Of a stretch of 64,000 bases of DNA, positions 37,455-44,703 are shown in pieces; positions within the stretch are counted from its first letter, which is position 1; each line of letters begins with the position of its first letter. The notes under the pieces were generated by a model, which was given only the letters and a program-made list of their open reading frames with translations, searched no databases and had not been told where the DNA came from. This DNA comes from Bacteroidia bacterium (GTDB lineage: Bacteria > Bacteroidota > Bacteroidia > UBA4408). The position numbers and the translations under genes are program-made. The DNA is taken from the NCBI GenBank assembly GCA_020845635.1, contig JADLFI010000042.1, positions 62,001 to 126,000 on the forward strand, given 5' to 3'.

Positions 37455-37488
37455 AAAACCCTTTAGAAATAAAGGGTTTTGTTTTTTT
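37455..37488 (+). terminator. Rho-independent terminator of tRNA-Ser
   Basis: AAAACCCTTTA (37455-37465) pairs over 11 bp with TAAAGGGTTTT (37470-37480) closed by a GAAA-type loop, followed by GTTTTTTT. Confidence 0.9.
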
Positions 37489-37490
37489 AT

Positions 37491-37718
37491 ATGGTATTAT
37501 ATTTTGTTCTTCTTGTTACTTTTGGGTTAACATACTGTGTTTTATCCTTAGGTTTCAAACATTTTTTGAGTAAAGTACCACATTGGTTTAGGTTGTTGGA
37601 TGGGGAAGAAAAAGCCATTCAAATACCAAGCATTAAGAAAGAACAAAAATTGCCCGTAGTTTTATCAAAAGAAGATTTTAAAGAAAAATTTATAACGCCA
37701 CGCCTACTAAAGCACTGA
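37491..37718 (+). CDS. Small putative membrane protein (75 aa)
   Basis: Starting at ATG 37491, which lies just past the tRNA terminator (a TTG at 37479 falls inside the terminator and is rejected), the frame encodes a hydrophobic N-terminus (MVLYFVLLVTFGLTYCVLSL) followed by a charged tail with KKEQKLPVVLSKEDFKEKF. It looks like a single-pass membrane protein with cytoplasmic tail. No family is recognised. No promoter of its own is evident, so it may depend on read-through. Confidence 0.45.
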   Translation: MVLYFVLLVTFGLTYCVLSLGFKHFLSKVPHWFRLLDGEEKAIQIPSIKKEQKLPVVLSKEDFKEKFITPRLLKH

Positions 37719-38098
37719 CACCTACTTGCCTTTATTTATGGTTGTAGTATGCAAATGAACGAACTGCCTATGCTTAAAATATCTTGAAGGAAGTGAAAAG
37801 AATAATGCAAAGGAAACTTGCCATGCAACATCAAAAAAGGATGAAAAAATAATTTAGGAACATTATTTTATTTGCTTGCAACAAGCAAACAGGCATTGTT
37901 TTGAGCAATAAACCAAAAAATATAACTAAGAACAACTCATACAAGATAAATAACAACCACACAAACTCAATAAAATCCCACAATATAATTTATTTGTAAC
38001 TGAACTCCAGAAGCTTCATTCAACCTGCCAAAGGCAGACAGGCACAGGGTAAAATCAAAGCAGAGCTTGGTTTAAACCCTATATGTTAGTGGTAGTTT
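37719..38098. other. Non-coding stretch ending in repeat copy A
   Basis: The first 230 bp hold nothing recognised. From about 37952 it becomes similar to the stretch at 39432-39553, and from 38011 to 38056 the two are identical. See the repeat entries. Confidence 0.6.
38004..38089. repeat. Dispersed 3' repeat, copy A
   Basis: The 46-bp core 38011-38056 is identical to 39496-39541. With the ACTCC box before it the match covers 53 bp with two mismatches. After a 22-bp insert comes the shared CTATATGTTAG (38079-38089). The core contains the hairpin CTGCC-AAA-GGCAG (38025-38037). Weaker similarity extends left to about 37952 (ACAACCACACA and AAACTCAATAA blocks). The copy lies just downstream of the ATPase gene stop. 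Confidence 0.9.
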
Positions 38099-39304
38099 TT
38101 ATTCGTTCAGCAGCCAATCAATTACGTTCATTTTTTGAATACCGTCTATGTTCGTAATGTCGAAATCGAGTGTTAAAAGGTATTTCGGGTAGTTGTCTTT
38201 GATATTGCTAAATGCCGAAATTTCTCTTTTGTATGTTTTTTCGTCATTAACGGTAAAAGCAACCTGATAATATTCTCTTTCGTTATTGGACTTGTGTACT
38301 ACAAAATCAATTTCTTTGTCCTTATTTTTTCCTGCATACACTTTTCCGCCACGTCTTAAAAGCTCGAAATACACTACATTTTCAAGTTTATGTCCTAAAT
38401 CCGCATCGTGTTTATTAGTTGCTGTTATGTTTCTTAATCCCAAGTCCACCAAATAATATTTTTCGTTGGTCGTCAGCAATTCTTTTCCCTTAATGTCAAA
38501 ACGCGAAGCAGTATAAAGAATATAGGATTTGGTCAAAAAATCCAAATACTTGATAATGGTGTTGTGCGATATTTTTTTCTGTGAGTTTTTGTTGAGCTCC
38601 GTTGCAATGTTTGTAGGCGAAATGAACGAACCGACACTGTCAAATACAAAACTGATAACACGATGTAGGTTATGGATATTACGCAATTTGTAACGTTGTG
38701 CAATATCTTTGATAATAACTGTATCGTAAATGGATTGCAAGTAATCGTTTGACAAGTTTTCGCTGCTTTGAGCCAATGTAACAGCTTCGGGAAAACTGCT
38801 TGCATTGATATATTTACGGAAAAGACGGTCAATGTTTTTTTCTTCATTGTATGCCAATGCATATTCTTTGAAAGAATAGGGTTGTATGTTTATAGCGATA
38901 TATCTTCCAGTAAGAAGCGTTGCCAATTCGCTACTCAACAAATAAGCGTTTGAACCTGTAACATACAGGTCTATGTGTTTTTTTGTAAACAGGCTATTGA
39001 TGAGCTTCTCAAAATCGTTGACCAACTGCACTTCGTCCAAAAAAACGTAATGTTTTTTATCGGTTTTTATCTTTTTGATAATTTCGTCATAAAGTACTGT
39101 CCAATCCGTTAAATGCAGGTTTTCTCTTTCTTCAAAATTCAGAAAAATGATATTGCGGGGAGAAACTCCGTTTGCGGTCAACTCGTTTTTAAAGGCTTCT
39201 AAAAGCGTGGATTTCCCGCTACGCCTTATGCCGGTAACAACCTTGATGATGTTTTGATCTTTGAGCTGACGGAGCTTTTTCAGGTATGTTTCTCGTATTA
39301 TCAT
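38099..39304 (-). CDS. AAA ATPase with DUF4143 domain
   Basis: The 401-residue protein has a P-loop near its start (VVTGIRRSGKSTLL, about 21-34), Walker B HYVFLDEVQLV (about 90-100), sensor-like YVTGSNAYLL and the SSELATLLTGRYI region of AAA_14 ATPases. A winged-helix stretch (NTIIKYLDFLTKSYIL) leads to the C-terminal DUF4143 part with NVVYFELLRRGG, KEIDFVV and EYYQVAFTV, a pattern like the PD-(D/E)xK nuclease fold. The role of this very common family is unknown; genes of this kind move often. A perfect inverted repeat covers its promoter and related repeats lie on both sides. The DNA looks richer in CG than its neighbours by eye. Confidence 0.9.
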   Translation of the reverse strand: MIIRETYLKKLRQLKDQNIIKVVTGIRRSGKSTLLEAFKNELTANGVSPRNIIFLNFEERENLHLTDWTVLYDEIIKKIKTDKKHYVFLDEVQLVNDFEKLINSLFTKKHIDLYVTGSNAYLLSSELATLLTGRYIAINIQPYSFKEYALAYNEEKNIDRLFRKYINASSFPEAVTLAQSSENLSNDYLQSIYDTVIIKDIAQRYKLRNIHNLHRVISFVFDSVGSFISPTNIATELNKNSQKKISHNTIIKYLDFLTKSYILYTASRFDIKGKELLTTNEKYYLVDLGLRNITATNKHDADLGHKLENVVYFELLRRGGKVYAGKNKDKEIDFVVHKSNNEREYYQVAFTVNDEKTYKREISAFSNIKDNYPKYLLTLDFDITNIDGIQKMNVIDWLLNE

Positions 39305-39320
39305 TGCCTTTTACTTTATG

Positions 39321-39328
39321 CAAAGATA
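39321..39328 (-). promoter_or_regulatory. -7 box of the ATPase gene
   Basis: On the minus strand this is TATCTTTG, exact TAnnTTTG, 16 bp before the ATG. The inverted repeat begins 3 bp further upstream. Confidence 0.6.
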
Positions 39329-39331
39329 ATC

Positions 39332-39375
39332 GTTATTGACGAAAAATTATGTATGTTTCATTTTTCGTCAATAAC
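39332..39375. repeat. 16-bp perfect inverted repeat over the ATPase promoter (candidate operator)
   Basis: GTTATTGACGAAAAAT at 39332-39347 and its exact reverse complement at 39360-39375 flank 12 bp. The element covers the region where -33 recognition would occur, so a protein bound here would block or control the ATPase promoter. As RNA it could form a hairpin, but there is no T-run and the transcript should start below it. Confidence 0.8.
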
Positions 39376-39431
39376 AAAAATGTAATTTCTGATATTTTCT
39401 TTTTAAAACAATCGTTCTGAACTTTTTTAGA

Positions 39432-39553
39432 AAATCTGCTACAACACACAGAAAAAGTACTAAAACTCAATAAGAAATTTTACTCAAGACTCCGTAAGCT
39501 TCATTCAACCTGCCAAAGGCAGACAGGCACAGGGTAAAATCTCTATATGTTAG
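39432..39553. repeat. Dispersed 3' repeat, copy B
   Basis: This is the second copy of the repeat, with the 46-bp identical core at 39496-39541 and CTATATGTTAG at 39543-39553. It lies just downstream of the stop of the T9SS cargo gene (39565), the same position that copy A has relative to the ATPase gene. The cores are 1485 bp apart. Confidence 0.9.
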
Positions 39554-39564
39554 CAGTTTGGACA

Positions 39565-40710
39565 TTATTTTTTAACGATTTTAGTCTTCCAAATCTTATC
39601 ATTTTGAATTACTGTCAAATAGTATATTCCGCTTGCAAAATTCGAAATGTCAATTGAAGTATGGTTGGATGTTTCATATATTTCTTGGCCAATAGAAGAG
39701 TACACTCTGATTGTAAAATGCTCTGATGGATTGGGTAAACAAATTTGAAAAATATTTTCTGTAGGATTGGGATAAACATTAATATTACCTTTATTTATTT
39801 GTCCGTTGATACCGGTGGTAGCACCTGTTCGGTAACGTAAATAAATAGTATAAGTAAATGTAATGTCTTTTTGGTGATAATATATTTTTTGTTTGTCAGT
39901 TGTTAGGGTAGCAGCCTCCGGGAAATAACCATAGTTTGAATAAATGACTATTGGTAAACTAAACGTATCTGAAATGGTATTCCTCACAGAGACACATATT
40001 TCGGTATTATACCCTCCCTTTAAAAGTCTTGTGTAATAAAATTCTAATCCGTCATTTGTGATTTGCGGAGCATAAACAAGGTAGCTTGTGTCATTTATGT
40101 TTGTAAAGAGAGCATCGGAATTTACTGTTTTATTAAATGTGGAGTCATTTATTTTTTGAGCAACACCAAACTTAGTTTCGCAAGGCACACCAACACATTC
40201 AGCATAAGTGGGACCAAAATATGCATTGCTATAATACAGAAGGTTGCCTTGAAAATTAATTGCTGCATCCATAATTAACCAACCGGGGGTTTGAATATTG
40301 CAGGTGCCGTAAACCTGAGAAATATTACTGACGTTACCTGCAGTGTAAACTCCTCTATGCAAATTAGGAACATTTCGTAACGATGTCCAAAAGAAATTAT
40401 TTAATGAATCTAAAGAGGCTACCGCGTCTAGATGGTCAGGCGTGGGGTCATAACAACCTCCAACTAGTCCAATATAAGTAAAAGTTGAGTCATTCACCTT
40501 TATGGCATAATGTAAATTTGTGTTACCTCCAGAATTCAGTGAATTAAAAAACAGAGTATTGCCGTCAGGTGAAATAAACGGTTCCATTGCATCAAAATTC
40601 AACCCGGTTATGGTTACTTTTATTTCAGGCCCAAATGTCGGATATGTCTGTGAAAAAGCAGATAGACTCATTGCCGTCATCAAGGTTAGGATTAAAGTTT
40701 TTGCCTTCAT
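39565..40710 (-). CDS. Secreted protein with PD40-like repeats and T9SS type A sorting domain
   Basis: The start is set at ATG 40708-40710, where a clean signal peptide begins (MKAKTLILTLMTAMSLSAFSQ); the frame runs to 40791 but the extra part is not signal-like. The 381-residue protein has a WD40-like beta-propeller PD40 blade (AMEPFISPDGNTLFFNSL) and similar later ones (APQITNDGLEFYYTRL, AATLTTDKQKIYYHQK). The last 75 residues are a type A CTD (NVYPNPTENIFQI, RVYSSIGQEIYE, IDISNFASGIYYLTV, final KIVKK). It should be exported by the T9SS. Copy B of the 3' repeat follows its stop. Confidence 0.88.
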   Translation of the reverse strand: MKAKTLILTLMTAMSLSAFSQTYPTFGPEIKVTITGLNFDAMEPFISPDGNTLFFNSLNSGGNTNLHYAIKVNDSTFTYIGLVGGCYDPTPDHLDAVASLDSLNNFFWTSLRNVPNLHRGVYTAGNVSNISQVYGTCNIQTPGWLIMDAAINFQGNLLYYSNAYFGPTYAECVGVPCETKFGVAQKINDSTFNKTVNSDALFTNINDTSYLVYAPQITNDGLEFYYTRLLKGGYNTEICVSVRNTISDTFSLPIVIYSNYGYFPEAATLTTDKQKIYYHQKDITFTYTIYLRYRTGATTGINGQINKGNINVYPNPTENIFQICLPNPSEHFTIRVYSSIGQEIYETSNHTSIDISNFASGIYYLTVIQNDKIWKTKIVKK

Positions 40711-41132
40711 TATTTTTATTGTTAAAATTAACTGTTGTGTTGTGGAATCATCTTTATGCCTTACCACTAATGGCAGCATGTGAAAGAACACAAAGTAATT
40801 AACACAAACTGTTTATTATTTACGAAATAAAAATACAAAAAAAATGAAATATACATATCCTTGTGTATGCCAAAAATAATTCTTAAAAACCGCACACATA
40901 TTGAGTTTAAGAGCCTCGAAGGGTTTATTGAAAAGAGATAATACAGTAAGACTTATTGATGATTTTGTTGAAAAAAATTGAACTTGATAAATTATTCTTT
41001 ATCAATAAAACAGTAAAAGTTGATATAATGACGTTTAATCATAAAATGTTACGATAATATAGAAATATATGATTTTGGTAGAATTGTAATATATGTGTTG
41101 TTTTGGTTTTCTATTGACGCTTTAGCTTGTAT
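40711..41132. other. Intergenic region with a probable transposase fossil
   Basis: The leader of the T9SS cargo gene occupies the left part. The right part (40867-41057) holds protein-like pieces in different plus frames, described as a separate entry. The rest is AT-rich with nothing recognised. Confidence 0.5.
40867..41057 (+). pseudogene. Possible decayed transposase N-terminus (IS1182/IS4-like)
   Basis: Three overlapping plus-frame pieces join into one protein-like sequence. ATG 40867 gives MPKIILKNRTHIEFKSLEGF and then IEKR before a TAA. A shift gives RDNTVRLIDDFVEK. A second shift gives IELDKLFFINKTVKVDIMTF then NHKMLR and a stop at 41055-41057. The order xxNxVRLIDxFVExLxLxxL...MF.HKML resembles the beginning of transposases of the IS1182 group. 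No inverted ends or later transposase motifs are visible, so it is at best a small fragment. Confidence 0.35.
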
Positions 41133-41933
41133 TTATCCTAAAACATCAATCAGGTATTGAGGTGTCAAGGCTAATCTTGAGCCATACCATGAAAACATTT
41201 CACCATCAACTATAAGTATTTTAGCATTTGGGCAGAGTTTTTTAAAGTATGGAATATGTTTTTCGGAAAAAGGATATGGTTCTGTTGATAATAAAATTAA
41301 TTCGGGGTTTTGTTTTATTAATTCCTCTTCGCTAATTTGCGGGTAGCGACAACTTTTTGGTTGAAGAGTGTCAAATTGTTCAAATATATTCTTTAGGCCT
41401 AACTCTTTAATGATGCTATTAATAATATTGTTTTGCCCAACCACCATTAGCGGATTAATCCAAATAAAATAGGCCACATTTTTATATGGGCTTTTGAAGT
41501 TTTTTAGCCTTTGAAACTCTTTTTCTATTTGTTGAACTATTTCTTGGCCTTTATCATTTGTTTGAGTTATTTCTGCAACTTGTTTAATCATGGCTGTGGC
41601 TTGCTGTAGTGTATTTACATCACTCATCCAAACAGTATAATGCTGCATTAATTGTTCAATTTCTTCTTTCAGGTTCTCTTCTTTGTTTCCTATAATTAAA
41701 TCGGGTTTTAAGGAGGCAATAACATTAAAATTTATTTTTTTTGTTCCTCCAACTTTGGTTTTATTTATATACCACTCATGAGGATGCACACAAAATTTAG
41801 TAATGCCACATATTTCATTTTGCAATCCTAAGTGATATAGGAGTTCGGTTTGCGAAGGTACAAGTGAAATAATTCTTTGTGGTTTTGATTTTATCTCAAC
41901 CTCACGCAACATTTGATCAATAAAAATTGACAT
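41133..41933 (-). CDS. BtuF-like helical-backbone substrate-binding protein without signal peptide
   Basis: The 266-residue protein has the two-lobe periplasmic-binding fold linked by a long helix: RIISLVPSQTELLYHLGL, GITKFCVHP, KVGGTKKINFNVIASLKPDLIIGNKEEN, AYFIWINPLMVVGQNNIINSII, and a C-terminal strand ILIVDGEMFSWYGSRLALTP. These are features of cobalamin/iron-binding BtuF/FepB-type proteins. There is no signal peptide and no lipobox, so it should be cytoplasmic unless the start is wrong; the ATG sits where the family begins. No transporter genes are near. It follows parC by 8 bp. Confidence 0.85.
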   Translation of the reverse strand: MSIFIDQMLREVEIKSKPQRIISLVPSQTELLYHLGLQNEICGITKFCVHPHEWYINKTKVGGTKKINFNVIASLKPDLIIGNKEENLKEEIEQLMQHYTVWMSDVNTLQQATAMIKQVAEITQTNDKGQEIVQQIEKEFQRLKNFKSPYKNVAYFIWINPLMVVGQNNIINSIIKELGLKNIFEQFDTLQPKSCRYPQISEEELIKQNPELILLSTEPYPFSEKHIPYFKKLCPNAKILIVDGEMFSWYGSRLALTPQYLIDVLG

Positions 41934-41941
41934 AATGATAA

Positions 41942-44599
41942 TTAAAAATCAATAGTCATTTGTGTATCCATGTTATCTAAATTGTTACGAATACTCTTAA
42001 GTCTTTCTAATCGGTCGTAATCAATTTGAACGTTTGTTTCTGTTTCCTTAACTTCAGGCGCTCCATTGGCCGAGTCAGAAGTTTCAGTTGGGTCATCGGG
42101 GCTTATATTATTTATTTCTTTAATATTTCCGGATTCTAACTTGTTCCCTTTGGCTTTTATTCCTTTTACGGCAATAAAATCAGCTAAATTAATCTGCTTA
42201 CTAGGTATTTCTGTACCTTTATTTTTAGCAAATTTTACTTCAACTATGGGCGTCTTTTGGCTTATTACTAACTCCAGTTTTGACCCTTCTTCTTCACTAA
42301 TAAACAATACTTTTTTATCTGTAGGTTCAATGAGAAAACGTTTTACATAATATTCTTTTTTCTTCCCGTCAAAATATATGGCTGCAATTGGTTTTTCAGG
42401 GTTAAACTTTTCAATCAAAATCATATCTTCATCAAAATGATTGCTTAAATCAAAATTAATTAAACGATAATAACCTGATTGGGTAAAGTAAAGTATTTTA
42501 TCTTGTGGAGCAAATTCACCAAGCAGAGTACCGCGCCCGTCAGAGTTAAGCCTTTGTATGGTATCATCAAACCAAATCATGCGTGCACCTAAGGTGCTTA
42601 AACCTTTTTCTTTTAAAGAAATCTTTTTAATAGGGTAATTGGTTACAATATTACCTTGACTGTTTCGCCCTTTAATGGCTAAACTACCAAAATCAAAATC
42701 AAACTGAATTTTTCTGATTCCCGGCAATGGTTTATGCAATATGGTTACCACTTCGGCTTCACCATTCGGATTGGCAGTGAAATAGAGTACTTCAGAGCCT
42801 TTACTGCCTTTAGTTAAATCATAAATCTTATCGCGTGTTACACCATTTACGGCAAATCTCTTTACGTAGTTTCTACCCTTTGTTCCATCACGGTAAATCA
42901 TATTGTAAATAGTACGATCATCATTTTTCCGAAAAACATTAATGTAAATAATTCCTTTACCCACAAAGGATTTATCACTTACTTTCAAAACAGTCATGGT
43001 ACCATCATTTCTAAAAACAATAATATCATCAATGTCTGAACATTCACAAACATATTCGTCTTTTTTCATACCATAACCGGCAAACCCTTCTTCGCGATTT
43101 ACATATAACTTTTCGTTAGCCACAGCAACAGTAGTAGCATTAATAATTTCAAAAGTTTTTATTTCAGTTCTTCTTTCTCGGCCTTTGGCGTATTTCTTTT
43201 TTAAATTTCTGAAGTACTCAATGGTATAATCAATCAAAAAATCAAGATGATGTTGAACTAAAGCCAATTCTTCTTCAAGGTGTTTAATGTATTCATCAGC
43301 TTTAAAACTATCAAACTTTGAAATACGCTTAATTTTTATTTCGGTTAACTTGGTTATATCTTCAGTAGTAATGTTTCTTTTAAATAATTTCTTGTACGGT
43401 TTTAAGCCTTTATCAATGGCAGCTATCACTTCTTCCCATGTTTCACACTCTTCAATTTGTCGGTAAATTCTTTTTTCAATAAAAATTTTCTCGAGCGATG
43501 AAAAATGCCAGGCTTCTTCAATCTCTTCTTTTCTGATTTGCAATTCTTTTCCTAAAAGATCAACCGTTTTGAAGGTAGATATTTTAAGCATTTCATTAAC
43601 TCCCAAAAAGCGGGGCTTATCATTTTCAATGATACAAGCGTTGGGCGAAATAGAAACTTCACAATTGGTAAAGGCATATAGAGCATCAATTGTTTTATCG
43701 GGTGATATGCCGGGATGTAGATGCAGAATTATTTCAACATTTTCGGCTGTGTTGTCCTCTATCTTTCTAATTTTAATTTTTTCTTTTTCATTAGCCGAAA
43801 CTATACTCTCCATTAAGCTACCGGTAGTTGTGCCAAATGGAATTTCAGTAATTACCAAGGTTTTTTTATCGAGTTGATTTATTTTGGCTCTAATTCTTAT
43901 TTTGCCGCCACGAAGTCCTTCATTATAATTACTAAAGTCGGCTAAACCTCCGGTTGGAAAATCGGGTAGTAAATTAACCTTTTTCCCCTTTAAAATATCT
44001 ATTGAACCATCAATTAATTCTATAAAATTATGGGGCATAATTTTACAGGCTAAACCAACCGCAATTCCTTCAACGCCTTGGGCAAGTAATAGAGGAAATT
44101 TAACAGGTAAAGTTATAGGTTCTTTGTTTCGTCCGTCATAAGATGATTGCCATACAGTTGTTTTAGAGTTAAACAAAACTTCCTGACCGAACTTGCTTAA
44201 TCGTGCTTCAATATAACGGGCTGCCGCAGCGCTGTCACCGGTTAATATATTACCCCAGTTTCCTTGGCAATCAATTAGCAAATCTTTTTGACCAATTTGT
44301 ACAATGGCATCACCAATAGAAGCATCGCCATGTGGGTGGTATTTCATACAATTACCAATAATATTGGCAACTTTGTTATATCTCCCGTCTTCTAACTCAT
44401 ACATAGAATGTAATATTCTACGTTGCACGGGTTTCAATCCGTCTTCAATAGCAGGTACAGCACGCTCAAGAATAACATAACTGGCATATTCTAAAAACCA
44501 GTTTTTATACATACCGCTTACAGGCAGTATATTTTGTATGTTTTTTTCGCCATTTAAATCTTCTTCTTGATGGTTTAATTCTGATTCTTCTTCAGACAT
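41942..44599 (-). CDS. parC: DNA topoisomerase IV subunit A
   Basis: ParC is the DNA-cutting subunit of topoisomerase IV, which separates daughter chromosomes. The 885-residue protein has the breakage-reunion core (ASYVILERAVPAIEDGLKPVQRR, KYHPHGDASIGDAIVQIGQ, the active Tyr in SAAAARYIEARL) and a degenerate C-terminal beta-propeller without a gyrase box, which separates it from GyrA. The quinolone position equal to Ser80 of E. coli is Ala, and Glu84 is Asp. The acidic N-terminal 20 residues precede a GMYKNWFLEY start typical for Bacteroidota. parE is not in the window. The BtuF-like gene follows after 8 bp. Confidence 0.95.
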   Translation of the reverse strand: MSEEESELNHQEEDLNGEKNIQNILPVSGMYKNWFLEYASYVILERAVPAIEDGLKPVQRRILHSMYELEDGRYNKVANIIGNCMKYHPHGDASIGDAIVQIGQKDLLIDCQGNWGNILTGDSAAAARYIEARLSKFGQEVLFNSKTTVWQSSYDGRNKEPITLPVKFPLLLAQGVEGIAVGLACKIMPHNFIELIDGSIDILKGKKVNLLPDFPTGGLADFSNYNEGLRGGKIRIRAKINQLDKKTLVITEIPFGTTTGSLMESIVSANEKEKIKIRKIEDNTAENVEIILHLHPGISPDKTIDALYAFTNCEVSISPNACIIENDKPRFLGVNEMLKISTFKTVDLLGKELQIRKEEIEEAWHFSSLEKIFIEKRIYRQIEECETWEEVIAAIDKGLKPYKKLFKRNITTEDITKLTEIKIKRISKFDSFKADEYIKHLEEELALVQHHLDFLIDYTIEYFRNLKKKYAKGRERRTEIKTFEIINATTVAVANEKLYVNREEGFAGYGMKKDEYVCECSDIDDIIVFRNDGTMTVLKVSDKSFVGKGIIYINVFRKNDDRTIYNMIYRDGTKGRNYVKRFAVNGVTRDKIYDLTKGSKGSEVLYFTANPNGEAEVVTILHKPLPGIRKIQFDFDFGSLAIKGRNSQGNIVTNYPIKKISLKEKGLSTLGARMIWFDDTIQRLNSDGRGTLLGEFAPQDKILYFTQSGYYRLINFDLSNHFDEDMILIEKFNPEKPIAAIYFDGKKKEYYVKRFLIEPTDKKVLFISEEEGSKLELVISQKTPIVEVKFAKNKGTEIPSKQINLADFIAVKGIKAKGNKLESGNIKEINNISPDDPTETSDSANGAPEVKETETNVQIDYDRLERLKSIRNNLDNMDTQMTIDF

Positions 44600-44703
44600 A
44601 ATGTTTAAATGAAAAAATATTATTTATGGGTAAAGATAAGGAAAAAGCCTGATTTAAAGGTATTCTTTTTCTAACCAATAATTGTTAATGTATTAAATTT
44701 ATC

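Noticed and set aside
37479-37490. TTG start for the small membrane protein
   Set aside because: It falls in the tRNA terminator hairpin and T-run; the ATG at 37491 gives a proper start.
38004-39553. Integron cassette array with attC sites
   Set aside because: Gene-plus-3'-repeat order fits, but the RYYYAAC and GTTRRRY core sites are not present at the repeat ends and there is no integrase gene in the window. I kept only the neutral term candidate cassette.
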